A DNA stretch of 64,000 nucleotides. Origin: Argyresthia goedartella (Eukaryota; Arthropoda; Insecta; Lepidoptera; Argyresthiidae). The translations under genes and the position numbers were made by a program. This document shows, piece by piece, positions 11,849-21,159 of the stretch. Each line of letters begins with the position of its first letter. Position 1 is the stretch's first letter. The stretch spans positions 27,374,001 through 27,438,000 of the forward strand of contig OX463824.1 of assembly GCA_949825045.1 (NCBI GenBank), in the 5' to 3' direction. The notes under the pieces were generated by a model. The model worked only from the letters and a program-made list of their open reading frames with translations. It made no database searches and was not told where the DNA came from.

Positions 11849-12395
11849 TTACGTTGATAGGTTGACAACGTGCCGTTGTTATCCCGTTTAAATATTTTTA
11901 ACATAGTTACCGTATCTACGTGTCTTTAGCTAAAATAACAAAAATAATTTCAACAATAAAAAAGTTGTCACAGCCACTATGGGCCTATAACTGCAGCGAC
12001 GATGCACTTACGTGCGGTAACAATAAAATTCTAACAAAGCTTTTATTGTCGCTTTGTTAGCCGATTTTTCTCTGAGTGTGGTTATCTGTCTCTGTAACCT
12101 GCGAGCAAGCAACATAATATTGGTCGTGGGAAAATCTCACAAAGCAGCTGATCGTCCCACCCAAAATGTATAGAGAAGTAAAAAAACAAAGTTCCTCAGA
12201 TCAAATCGGTTTTAAAGTGAAATTTGTTAAGAATGATGTCCCTAACAACCCTCTATAGACAAGACCTTACTTTCACATATATAATATAATTTATCTACAC
12301 ACGTGTCATAAACCCTCTTTCTGCGTCTAAAATCCGCACGTTAAGACCAGCACAATGTAAAACTATTTGGTAAAAACTCATTTCTTGTCTGAAAA

Positions 12396-12433
12396 TTTGT
12401 ACATTATGACCATAATGTGTAAATTTTCTACAT
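12396..12433. repeat. Near-palindrome related to the BEL insertion site
   Basis: GAAAATTTGTACATTATG and its mirror CATAATGTGTAAATTTTC surround a 2-base centre with 2-4 mismatches. The sequence immediately right of the BEL element (18,489-18,515, 'atggtcataatgtaaaaattttc') is a close copy, so the element landed in a second copy of this motif. Confidence 0.6.
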
Positions 12434-12557
12434 ATTATGACATTTAAATTTTGAACGCCGATGCCCGCCTGCGTGCCGCCCCTAGTTTGTCTATGAAGTT
12501 GGTACTAACCAACTTATGGTTGGATTACATGGTACAGGTATGGTTACACATTATGGT

Positions 12558-13140
12558 TGTTTAATTCCACGCCTCACCGAACGGCGTGGAATCCTGAGGC
12601 CTGAGCCTTTGCCACGTGAGAGAAAAGAAGTGATGAAATTGGTTACTGACCTTGTCTCCGTAGGCAGGAAATCGAAAGCTCGATTCGAGACGGGACTACG
12701 GAAAGGGGCACAGTTTGGGATAGGATATGGAGCGAATCGAAACTTATCGTTGCTGCCGACGCCGTCGCCGGCGTGCTGCCTGCCGTGACCGTGGAGTCGC
12801 CGCTACCGATGCGACGATGTCCAATCAACCGGGATCACTTGGCCGCTGACGCGAATCTACTTACAATCAATAGCCCGACGCTATGAGGTAGATTTACACT
12901 CTGACCAGGCCCGATGCCTGTATGATAATTGGTACACCGAAATACCATCACGGGGCCCGAGCCGCCATGTTATTCTCACCGATGAGACAGACCAAGAGAA
13001 AAATTAACCTCCAATTTTACATCTCGTTTCCGATACGAGTGACAGCTGCTAGTGCCGTTTTCGCTAGTGATGTCTCGATTACTCGCGATCGATTCGCGCA
13101 ACAAAAAACCGGTGCGTTTCCGACGCATAAATATTAAACA
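12558..13140 (-). repeat. BEL/Pao 3' LTR
   Basis: A 583-bp LTR flanked outside by ATGGT. About 490 bp nearest the internal side look identical to the other LTR. The outer 90-95 bp differ at a dozen positions including small indels. A small hairpin (CCACGCC / GGCGTGG) lies near the outer end. Just inside it (13,141 onward) the expected polypurine tract is poor, only GGGCGGGTGAC on the minus strand. Confidence 0.92.
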
Positions 13141-13171
13141 GTCACCCGCCCGGACAGGCCCGAACCTGTCC

Positions 13172-15478
13172 CTAATCAATAGGAAGGCGAGAAAGTGTTG
13201 CGACCGCTCTCTTGAGGACCGAGTCCCCCACCCTGACTTCTGCTGATCGAGGCGTGCCATCCCGACCCGTATACAAATTGACGATCCGTCCTCGTCTCCA
13301 TCTCAATGATGGCAGGTTCGCATCCTTAATCAGCACCAAATCACCGACTTGAGGGGGGCTCGTCCGGGCAGTCCACTTAAGGCGCTGCTGCAAGATGTGC
13401 AAGTACTCAAGGGACCACCGTTTCCAAAAATCTTGAGCCATCTGCTGCAACATCTGCCACCTAGTTAACCGACTTAACTTAACATCACCGAATGGGTATT
13501 CTGGCAGGGCGTTAAGGGGCTGACCTATCAGGAAGTGACCCGGCGTCAACGCTTCCAAATAATTTGGATCCGAACTGAGCGGGCACAACGGACGCGAGTT
13601 CAGTGTCATTTCAATTTTACAGAACAGCGTCGCAAGCTCTTCAAAGCGTAGAGAGGTCTCACCGATGATCCTCGTCAGGTGCGACTTAGCAGATTTAACC
13701 GCAGCCTCAACAATTCCTCCCCAATGAGGACATCCCGGCGGACTGAAAACCCATTCAATCCCTCGTCGGGAGCAAGCCGTACCGATGGCGTCCTGGTTAC
13801 CGTTCAGGAATTGAGTGACCTCCTGCAGATATCGCCTGGCTCCGACAAAAATTGTGCCGTTGTCCGAACGGATTAATGTCGGGAGGCCCCTTCGTGAGAC
13901 GAACCGATCCAGACATGCGATAAATGCCTCCGTAGTGAGGTCACTGACCACCTCCAAGTGGACTGCCTTCGTGGCCAAGCACACGAAGACGCACAGGTAT
14001 GCCTTCACTAATCTGGCGTTCCGTAGCTGTGAAGACTTGACCATGAATGGTCCCGCGAAATCCGTTCCGACACCCGCAAAGGGCCGGATTTCGTTAACCA
14101 TATCCGAGGGCAAATCGCCCATCTGGGGCTGCATCGTAGCCGCCTTGGCCCGATAACAAGGCAGGCACCGAAATACGACGCTACGCACTAAGCGTCTTCC
14201 CGATAGAATCCAGAACTCGCGCTGGAGAAACGCCATCAAGGCGTGGCATCCGACATGCCCATTCCGAATGTGTCGATCCTGAATCAACAGTTCGACCAAC
14301 TTCCCCTTCCTAGGGAGTAACAACGGGTGGCGAGCCGCATAAGGCAGGTTGGCATTCCGCAGCCGACCTCCTACCCTCAGCAATCCTTGAGGGTCAATAA
14401 ACGGGTTGAGCCGAGCCACAGCTCCCTTCAGTTGGACGCGTCCGCGTCTCAGAATGTCCAATTCGGACTTAAAGTGCACCGTCTGCACGTTCCGTACCAA
14501 TGCGAACAACGCATGGTTCCGTTCCCGTGGTGTTAGGACCGGTGTCCGCACTCGTTGCGCCTCAGAATTCCGACAATTCCGCGCAAATCGGCAGATCCAG
14601 GCGGTCACATTGACCAGCTTGTCGAGCGAGCTGTACCGTTCCAGCAGGCTGAACTCCTCTTCCGGCTCTGGCTGCGTCGTACAGACACCGACTGTCAAGA
14701 CGCCGTTCGCCGTGGTAACGCGTGGACTCATTGGCCAATCCGATTCGGCTTGAGTCAACCATTTTGGACCCCACCACAAGGGATGTCCAACCAACTCCGG
14801 AGCGTGACACAATCGACCTGACCGAAGGCGACCAGTATTGTTCCGATAAAACTGTTCACACTCTTCTTCAACCGGGTCCAACCGGCGGACCGTAGGTGGT
14901 TCCTCCACCTCCCAAAACTTCTGTATCACCTCCGAGAGTACAGAACCGAATAAGGGACTACGAGTCGCTAGGCGTGGGGCAGCCGGCATGACCGGACCCA
15001 TTACCGCATGGCCCAGTCTGGTGTTGACCGAAACCAGACCAGTCGCCTGCAACACGTGGACACCTGGCACTAACAGGTATCCCAAGGCATCGACACCCAA
15101 TAAAATATCTACTGGGCCCAGAATATCGAATTCCGGGTCAGCCAGTGACAACCCAGCGACCAACTGTCGCACCGAGGGCGACAACCGTACGTGAGGGTGT
15201 GAGCCCATCACATTAGGCATGACTAATGCCGTGACCGTCAGATTCACCGATGAATCCACCCGTGACGAGAGAGTAATCCGACATACTCCCTTAACGGAAC
15301 CGACTTCCGTGTTCCCAATTCCCCGAATGGAATGTGGGTACTCCCTTACCGAAATGCCCAACCGTCTTACAAGGTTGCACGAGACTAAGCACCCCTGGGC
15401 CCCCGAGTCCAATAGTGCTCGTGCTATACAAGATTTGCCGTCCGAACTCCACGCTATCACCGAGGCGGTGGGGAGCAT
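13172..15478 (-). CDS. BEL/Pao Pol polyprotein: protease joined to integrase (RT deleted)
   Basis: 768 codons, uninterrupted. Residues 22-27 hold LLDSGA, the aspartic-protease active site (DUF1758 type). DILLGVDALGYLL at 124-136 is the second protease block. ECEQFYRNNTGR at 206-217 is normally the entry to RT, but from about residue 221 the sequence becomes the pre-integrase segment (HPLWWGPKWL). The integrase zinc-binding residues are H403, H408, C438 and C441. The catalytic triad is D473 (GTDFAGP), D539 (RSDNGT) and E591 (GGIVEAAVKS). A C-terminal DUF5641-like block follows (QDFWKRWSLEYL, then GDLVLIKD). No YxDD box exists anywhere in it. The ATG at 15,478 is only the first Met: the frame is open upstream to the UAG at 15,524-15,526. 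Confidence 0.93.
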   Translation of the reverse strand: MLPTASVIAWSSDGKSCIARALLDSGAQGCLVSCNLVRRLGISVREYPHSIRGIGNTEVGSVKGVCRITLSSRVDSSVNLTVTALVMPNVMGSHPHVRLSPSVRQLVAGLSLADPEFDILGPVDILLGVDALGYLLVPGVHVLQATGLVSVNTRLGHAVMGPVMPAAPRLATRSPLFGSVLSEVIQKFWEVEEPPTVRRLDPVEEECEQFYRNNTGRLRSGRLCHAPELVGHPLWWGPKWLTQAESDWPMSPRVTTANGVLTVGVCTTQPEPEEEFSLLERYSSLDKLVNVTAWICRFARNCRNSEAQRVRTPVLTPRERNHALFALVRNVQTVHFKSELDILRRGRVQLKGAVARLNPFIDPQGLLRVGGRLRNANLPYAARHPLLLPRKGKLVELLIQDRHIRNGHVGCHALMAFLQREFWILSGRRLVRSVVFRCLPCYRAKAATMQPQMGDLPSDMVNEIRPFAGVGTDFAGPFMVKSSQLRNARLVKAYLCVFVCLATKAVHLEVVSDLTTEAFIACLDRFVSRRGLPTLIRSDNGTIFVGARRYLQEVTQFLNGNQDAIGTACSRRGIEWVFSPPGCPHWGGIVEAAVKSAKSHLTRIIGETSLRFEELATLFCKIEMTLNSRPLCPLSSDPNYLEALTPGHFLIGQPLNALPEYPFGDVKLSRLTRWQMLQQMAQDFWKRWSLEYLHILQQRLKWTARTSPPQVGDLVLIKDANLPSLRWRRGRIVNLYTGRDGTPRSAEVRVGDSVLKRAVATLSRLPID

Positions 15479-15523
15479 GACCGTCTGTGGAGTGGCGGCA
15501 CCTTGTAAGTGGGCGGCGTGTCC

Positions 15524-16075
15524 CTAGCGGGAACCCCCGCGGGATCCGAACCCGCTCAGACCTCCGTCGGCCTGGTAACTCGGCTGCTGATTTGCCACCG
15601 GTGGCATATCAGACCGCATGTACATTAGGGGGTCCCAACCCGCATAATAGGCCCCTCGCTGTCCCGGTACCCGACCATACCGGACTGTGAACGGTGCGCC
15701 CGGTGGCCACCGTGGATGGAGGGGGGAGAGCGGATCCAACCTGGGGCGCTCTAGGAATGGGGGCGACATCCGACTGTTCACCTCCCAGAGCGACAGGCAG
15801 GGTGGCGCAGAAGGTGGTGGGCTCCCAGCCTTCGCGCCACTCATAGGTGCCATCTGACACCCGCCCGTAACACGCGGTGAGCCAGCGGCCCGAAATCCTC
15901 GCTGACCCTGGACAGCGGCGACCGAACCCCGGCTGTCCCGCCTGTTACCCCCCGCGCTGCCCCCTTCCCCTCGGGGGGGGGTCCCGTCCGCGGGTACCCC
16001 AGTCACCCCGTTGGTGACTCCCGTTGCCCGGAGGGGGACTGGGTCCGGCCCTGGTTGGGCCCTGTGACCGACCAA
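15524..16075 (-). CDS. BEL/Pao Gag C-terminal segment
   Basis: Low-complexity Gly/Pro/Arg-rich tail in the same frame as the Pol frame downstream, from which it is separated by one in-frame UAG (15,524-15,526) and about 45 bases. It continues the Gag chain from the previous frame after a shift at the G9 run 15,973-15,981. It has no catalytic motif. The single stop between Gag tail and protease may be a mutation or a readthrough site. Confidence 0.7.
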   Translation of the reverse strand: MVGHRAQPGPDPVPLRATGVTNGVTGVPADGTPPRGEGGSAGGNRRDSRGSVAAVQGQRGFRAAGSPRVTGGCQMAPMSGAKAGSPPPSAPPCLSLWEVNSRMSPPFLERPRLDPLSPLHPRWPPGAPFTVRYGRVPGQRGAYYAGWDPLMYMRSDMPPVANQQPSYQADGGLSGFGSRGGSR

Positions 16076-17006
16076 CCTGAGTCCGGCCCTGGTGACCGTC
16101 CGATGGGCCTGACCGGTTCAGGCACAACACGACGTGGTGCCTGCCACCGCAGCCCTCACAGGGGGACGCCCGTGAGCACTCGCTCAGCGGGTGCGGCCCC
16201 AAACAACCGAAACACAATCGGTGGCGGAAGACCACCTTCCTGCAGGCAGCCACACCGAGCGCCTTAAAGTTGGCGCAACTGGTCACCTCATGACCGGCAC
16301 TGTCGCAGTGCACACAGCCGTCACCCGAAGGCGCGGCACTCAAAACGCCAAATTGTTTTGACCGACCACCCCCCCGTGGGGGTGGGGGGCGCGGCCCCTC
16401 CCGCATCCGCGCGGGTTGGCGCTGCACACTGGCCTCCGAATCCATGGTGACGCATCGCCTGCATTCACCCTCCAAAAACTCCGTTAATTGGACAAGCGTG
16501 GGCAGTTCCGAGCTACTGCCCCCATGCAGCTGTTCAAACCGACTTTGAACAGCTGCAGGCAACCGTGACAAAACCATATATAACACAATATATGACCATT
16601 GGTCTACCGGCACACCAAGGTTCTGAAGGGCCTTAGTGGCCACCAGCACAGGGTTGAGCACCTGTACCCGGATGTCAACATCCCGGGTTACTCTTGGGAT
16701 GCTGAACAGCTTCCCCAGCTGCGCATCAACCAACCGCCTTTTGTGTTGGTAGCGGTCAAACAATATGACCCGGGCAATCCCATAATTGCCCGCCGAAACC
16801 GTTAGGTGACCGACCAACTCCTTCGGTTCACCCCGCAGTGCCATCAATAGCTGGGCCAACTTGTAATCGCTGTCCAGGTCGTCCCGACCGTGGACCAGGC
16901 TATCGAACAAATTGATGAATGCCGGCCACTCATCAATTGCCCCACCGAAGGCCGGAATCTCCAGGTGTGGAAGCCGTCCAACCACACCCTTAGAGGGGGG
17001 TCTCCG
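15945..17006 (-). CDS. BEL/Pao Gag central part with zinc knuckles
   Basis: Starts with LPHLEIPAFGG and DEWPAFINLFDSLVH, the conserved DUF1759-type Gag core of BEL/Pao elements. Further on it carries CVHCDSAGHEVTSC (CX2CX4HX4C knuckle) and two more Cys/His clusters (CFGCLGPHPLSEC, CEGCGGRHHVVLC). These bind nucleic acid in the particle. The frame opens at 17,006 just after a stop at 17,007-17,009 and has no good ATG, so it is a continuation of the Gag start in another frame. The shift zone contains a C6 run (16,995-17,000). Confidence 0.85.
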   Translation of the reverse strand, partial: RRPPSKGVVGRLPHLEIPAFGGAIDEWPAFINLFDSLVHGRDDLDSDYKLAQLLMALRGEPKELVGHLTVSAGNYGIARVILFDRYQHKRRLVDAQLGKLFSIPRVTRDVDIRVQVLNPVLVATKALQNLGVPVDQWSYIVLYMVLSRLPAAVQSRFEQLHGGSSSELPTLVQLTEFLEGECRRCVTMDSEASVQRQPARMREGPRPPPPRGGGRSKQFGVLSAAPSGDGCVHCDSAGHEVTSCANFKALGVAACRKVVFRHRLCFGCLGPHPLSECSRASPCEGCGGRHHVVLCLNRSGPSDGHQGRTQVGRSQGPTRAGPSPPPGNGSHQRGDWGTRGRDPPPRGRGQRGG

Positions 17007-17326
17007 CTACCCTCCCCGCGGTCATCCCGACCCGACCGCTTAATTTTTTCGGCGCGACGCTCGATGTCGCCCAAGCACTCCATCGTTTGGTCTGCATCCG
17101 CGCAGAGCTGCCTCACTGCAGCCACCGAGGCCTCATCCGTAAGCCCGAGGGCTTCAGCCTCGGCAGCCAGCCGACACACCTTCCCGACGCGTGTCATTGC
17201 GTCCTCCACACGCTTGAGCAGGACATCGTCCATGTCGGGTCGCTCCACATACTTGTGAGTATGGGCGAGCCATCTCATCTCCTCACGGACACCATATCGC
17301 AGTACCGTCAAGGGCGAAGGTGCCAT
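16985..17326 (-). CDS. BEL/Pao Gag N-terminal part
   Basis: Begins at an ATG (17,326) in good context (ACCATGG). It is helix-rich, with Ala/Glu/Arg-rich text such as VEDAMTRVGKVCRLAAEAE, as in BEL/Pao Gag N-termini. The meaningful sequence passes to the neighbouring frame at 16,990-17,006. This frame itself stays open to 16,844 but its end is noise. Confidence 0.8.
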
Positions 17327-17902
17327 GGTTACCGATTTAATTGTTCCTGGTCCTATGCTTCACTGCCAAACTAAGCACAGCCAGATACCAGCACTTTCCC
17401 GTCAGCGCTGGGCACAGAAATTAAAACTAAGTTGTAAAACCCAAGGCAACCACTAAACAATTAAATCATAAACAATATTTAATATGGTCGCCCTGTGGAC
17501 ATACACCTTATAATAACCACACTTCCTTTGAGGTCAGCAAAATCAGCATAATACCCCTTAAATAGCCCGACCCTGCTGTGTAAACCGAAATAACACTGTA
17601 GGACTATAGAACCCGACGTTCTATCGCAAGTAATACAATCTAGGCTTCGCAGAATGACTGTTCAATCCTTTATGCGCACAAACAGTAGTTTCCGACTACA
17701 AATTTATAACCACTGTTAACTAAATTGGCACTTATACTTTCACTTACCGAAAATGAACTTTAATCGTGGTATACCGACCACAGACTCATTGCCGACTTGA
17801 GCCAATCTGGGATATTCTTTTCTCCCAACTACAATGTGACAAAGGCAACCCTACCGTGAATCGATGATTTCCCACTAGGAAACCGCGCTTCTGCTACCAA
17901 AA
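17327..17902 (-). other. BEL/Pao leader between 5' LTR and Gag
   Basis: A 576-bp untranslated leader. It would hold dimerisation and packaging signals, but I see no specific motif apart from the primer-binding site at its 5' end. Confidence 0.6.
17882..17899 (-). promoter_or_regulatory. Primer-binding site, probably tRNA-Met initiator
   Basis: Three bases inside the 5' LTR the minus strand reads TGGTAGCAGAAGCGCGG. The first ten bases are complementary to a tRNA 3' end of UCUGCUACCA, which is that of animal initiator tRNA-Met as I recall it. Beyond base ten the match is partial, so the tRNA is an inference. Confidence 0.65.
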
Positions 17903-18488
17903 TGTTTAATTTCCCACGCCTGCCGAACGGCGTGGAAACCCGAGGGGGATGTGCCTTTGCCACGTGAGAGAAAAGAATGATGAAATTTTGTTACTGACCT
18001 TGTCTCCGTAGGCAGGAAATCGAAAGCTCGATTCGAGACGGGACTACGGAAAGGGGCACAGTTTGGGATAGGATATGGAGCGAATCGAAACTTATCGTTG
18101 CTGCCGACGCCGTCGCCGGCGTGCTGCCTGCCGTGACCGTGGAGTCGCCGCTACCGATGCGACGATGTCCAATCAACCGGGATCACTTGGCCGCTGACGC
18201 GAATCTACTTACAATCAATAGCCCGACGCTATGAGGTAGATTTACACTCTGACCAGGCCCGATGCCTGTATGATAATTGGTACACCGAAATACCATCACG
18301 GGGCCCGAGCCGCCATGTTATTCTCACCGATGAGACAGACCAAGAGAAAAATTAACCTCCAATTTTACATCTCGTTTCCGATACGAGTGACAGCTGCTAG
18401 TGCCGTTTTCGCTAGTGATGTCTCGATTACTCGCGATCGATTCGCGCAACAAAAAACCGGTGCGTTTCCGACGCATAAATATTAAACA
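17903..18488 (-). repeat. BEL/Pao 5' LTR
   Basis: A 586-bp LTR with TGTTTAAT/ATTAAACA ends, followed on the right by the ATGGT target duplication. It carries transcription start and polyadenylation signals by position. I did not find an unmistakable TATA box. See the 3' LTR for the uneven divergence between the pair. Confidence 0.92.
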
Positions 18489-19202
18489 ATGGTCATAATG
18501 TAAAAATTTTCAGAACAAGCTAAACAACCGCAGAGATAAGATCAATGCCACAATGCCGGTCAAACATGCGGTTCCTGAACACATCAAAGAGAGCTTATGA
18601 TATGTGTGTAGATAAACTAGTGTATGTAAATGTCCATAATTAGGCATTGAAACTCTCGAGTGATATTAATATGAAACGAGCCGAACTCGAGTATTAATGT
18701 CCTCCATTATGTAGCAGTCACATAAACTACTAATTGATATTGATTACAAATGCCACTGTGTTCATCACCGAATGAGTACTTATATCGTTTGATGTTTGAT
18801 AACCAATTTAAGTCATATAACTAGTCCGTCTCAACATACTTAGGATATTGTCCGCATGCCATGCTAACACGATTAGCTATCCGGCTAGAAGCCACTCAAT
18901 ATTAATACAGTTAGATAACAAGACCTGGGGGGCTACCGCAACCTTCATAGCGAGTCAGATTAGATTCAAAACAAGAACATCACCATGGCAATCATTTCCA
19001 TTGCCTGGGGGTTACTAAAAGGTCTTGCCGATTCAGTTTAGGAACCTAAACTGATCCATAAAATTACCATTGCCGACTTAAAACATGTTATTAGGTAAAG
19101 AAACCAGTTATAAAAAACATACAGTTTTATAGTGTAAAATAGTGAATCTTGTGGAAAAAAGTTTTTTAAAGAGTATTTGCCATTTGCTTTCATAGTAGTT
19201 GA

Positions 19203-19425
19203 CGACCACTGTAGCGCAGTGGTTGTAGCTCTGCCTACCAAGCAAGAGATCCGGGGTTCGATCCCCAGCTAATATATAAAGAAAATAAATCCCCACGTCT
19301 TGGATGTTTATATGTGTGTGACATCGCTGTTTCTGGTTCCCACGACACAGGGAATCGTAGTGTGGGGCCAGAAGCAATGTATGTGCCTGTATGTAAATGT
19401 TTATGTGAATGTTTGTAGTACTAAC
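19203..19425 (+). mobile_element. tRNA-derived SINE (family A), copy 2
   Basis: The head has 'gtagcgcagtggttgtagctctgcctacc' and a B box GGTTCGATCCC at about 19,256-19,266. The body has 'cttggatgtttatatgtgtgtgacat' and 'gtgtggggccagaagcaatgtatgtg', the same order as in the copies at 3,655 and 37,573. Confidence 0.87.
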
Positions 19426-19431
19426 AATATA

Positions 19432-19612
19432 AACCCGACAGCTCTTAAATGAGGAAATAGAATCTTTTCAAATTCGTCTACATTAAAACTATTTAGTCAT
19501 ATTCGATTTTCGCGTTTCAAACAACAGGGCACACACAATTTATCCAATCGCTGGCATTATCTTTTCTAGTCTGTGCAATATTCCATGAAGTCTGTCACGC
19601 TATCTGCAATTA
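19432..19612 (+). repeat. Dispersed direct repeat, copy 1
   Basis: Shares 'aaacccgac.gctcttaaatg', 'cacacaattt..c.atcgctg.cattat' and 'ccatgaagtctgtcacgctat' in order with 26,990-27,155 in the same orientation. The family is not recognised and has no ORF. Confidence 0.65.
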
Positions 19613-20037
19613 TCGGCACCCGTAGCATGCTGACCCCGCGGGGGTGTTGACAGGGAAAGTGAGGGACAAAGCTTTGCGCTATATAAAGCTCTGTCCCTCA
19701 CCTTTCGCGACAAAAGGTTAATTCTTATTAGAATAATATCCTTATTAGAATTCTTCACCCTTTTCTTCCAATAGCCCCTTTATTCCATATTCATTACAGC
19801 TTATATGTGTTATTCATTATGAAGCATCCTAAGTTGTAAGCAAGATTATAGCAAGATTTGCAGAATGGAAATCGTTAAAAAGTTTTGGTAACCCAAGGGG
19901 GTAGTTTTAAGACGGTTATAGTTGCTGATCAGTTTAGGTTCCTAATCTGAATCGGCATTGACGATGTGGTAACCCCCTGATCTGGTCGCCGGTTGTATGA
20001 GGATCGTATGCTATGCTAAGAGCAATTCATTTGGTAA

Positions 20038-20072
20038 TGATATGCGACCATATGTTCGTTGGGAAATGTTGT
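20038..20072 (+). repeat. Fragment of the MITE seen at 3,901
   Basis: 'gcgaccatatgttcgttgggaaatgttgtt' closely matches the inner right arm of that MITE (4,076-4,108). The remainder of the element is not present. Confidence 0.5.
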
Positions 20073-20499
20073 TTAGAGTGTTAACAAAGAAGCAGTAGAA
20101 TAAATATCAGATACATTCTTTTGCTAGCTTTCATTGTTAGTGCTGAAAACTGGGATCTAATTCAACGTAGTGGAATAATTGGCGATGCATTTTCTGATAT
20201 ATATTTTGTTTAATAATTGATTTTGAAAATATAGACCATTACACTTTATACTTTATTGCACAAAAATAGAACATACATCAAAATGGAAACTAGGTGTACA
20301 AAGGCGGGCGTATCTCTAAAAAGAGATTTCTTCCAGCAAACCTAGGATGGACAGAATACATGAAAGTACAGGTATTTAAAATATTAAAATAATAAATTAC
20401 TTACTAATATGTACATAAAAACATAATATCAATACAAATAGACAAAATTATACTACAAAATATATATCAAAGCAATATAGTTACATAAGTCTAGTATGG
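20073..20499. other. AT-rich stretch, probably LINE 3' untranslated DNA
   Basis: No gene. It lies downstream of the minus-strand LINE remnant at 20,500-20,690 and may be its 3' untranslated region. It has no clear tail repeat. Confidence 0.35.
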
Positions 20500-20690
20500 A
20501 AGAGAAAGATAGTGTTCTTTTATGCGACTTTTAAAAATAGAAAGTTACGGGCTGTCTTTGATGGCGCTATGAAGTTTGTTCCAGAGCCTGATAGCTCGTA
20601 GTCTGAACCCATGTTCATATGCGGCTGTGTCGTGTTGCGGCAGTGACCGCGCGTGAGATCTCCGAGGCCTAACCGAAGACAGAAATTCAA
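20500..20690 (-). pseudogene. LINE ORF2 extreme C-terminus
   Basis: The minus strand at 20,555-20,625 reads HGFRLRAIRLWNKLHSAIKDSP, the widespread end motif of CR1/Jockey-type ORF2 (LWN.LP..I..S). It runs into degenerate text ending with FKSRIKEHY. Everything upstream is missing. It differs from the other LINE families in the window. Confidence 0.6.
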
Positions 20691-21159
20691 GAAACTAATT
20701 TAAATATCTTTGGGTTTTATTCATTGCGTTTATTTAAAAAAACAAAGCTGAAACTATACCCACCAAAAGTTAACGTGACGTCACTCGAGGCGTAATGGGA
20801 TAAATTTATTTGCCTACCACAAACAAAAAGTGGCAGTCAAGTCAACCAAAGAGTGCCAAGTATATGAGTTAAGTCAACTGTCAAACAAACATCACGTCAC
20901 TCACGTCAGTCCTAACCTTACTAAAACGAAATTATTGATTATTATTGTGATATGATTTTAAAAATAAATAGTGGGAAGCAAAGAGTATTTCGTCCCATCA
21001 TTTTCAAACAGCAGTGATAACCCATATTTGTTATTCGTACCAATTCTAGAAGGCCTGCGAGAAGAACAGTGTCAAGTGAAAAATTACAATTATGAAAAAT
21101 TTCATTATTATGATTAATAAGCAGGAATAAATAATTACAAAATAATTAACAGCAAGGTC

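Larger units (their letters stand above)
10746..12557. other. Unassigned stretch around the tandem repeat
   Basis: No supported gene. Visible structure is the 84-bp tandem repeat at 11,681-11,848, a near-palindrome at 12,396-12,433 and a short hairpin around 'aaaaaaggatacttttatcctgaaaaa' near 11,230. The BEL/Pao element begins at its right edge. Confidence 0.35.
12558..18488 (-). mobile_element. BEL/Pao LTR retrotransposon lacking RT and RNase H
   Basis: The element is 5,931 bp and runs right to left. It has two LTRs starting TGTTTAAT and ending ATTAAACA (plus-strand view) and perfect 5-bp target duplications ATGGT (12,553-12,557 and 18,489-18,493). It encodes Gag with zinc knuckles, an aspartic protease and a BEL/Pao-type integrase. 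Pol order in this superfamily is protease, RT, RNase H, integrase. Here the frame goes from the protease and the start of the RT lead-in directly into the pre-integrase region, so about 2 kb of RT/RNase H coding is missing without breaking the frame. It is thus structurally complete at its ends but non-autonomous. Confidence 0.93.
19004..19980. mobile_element. Inverted-repeat element with a nested SINE
   Basis: Left 'ctgggggttac...ttgccgattcag' (19,004-19,055) and right, in reverse complement, 'cagggggttac...atgccgattcag' (19,930-19,980) pair over roughly 50 bases. Each side also holds a palindrome of TTTAGGAACCTAAA type (perfect on the left, 19,031-19,052). The SINE at 19,203 lies inside, so it probably inserted later. 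No transposase is seen, so the element is non-autonomous. Confidence 0.55.

Noticed and set aside
8997..12076. A 3-kb DNA transposon with ACTC.../...GAGT ends around the RTE-like fragment
   Set aside because: The proposed ends match only loosely and no target duplication or transposase supports it.
13679..17374. Plus-strand open frames across 13.7-17.4 kb
   Set aside because: They lie opposite the BEL/Pao Gag-Pol frames and arise from its GC-rich codon use.
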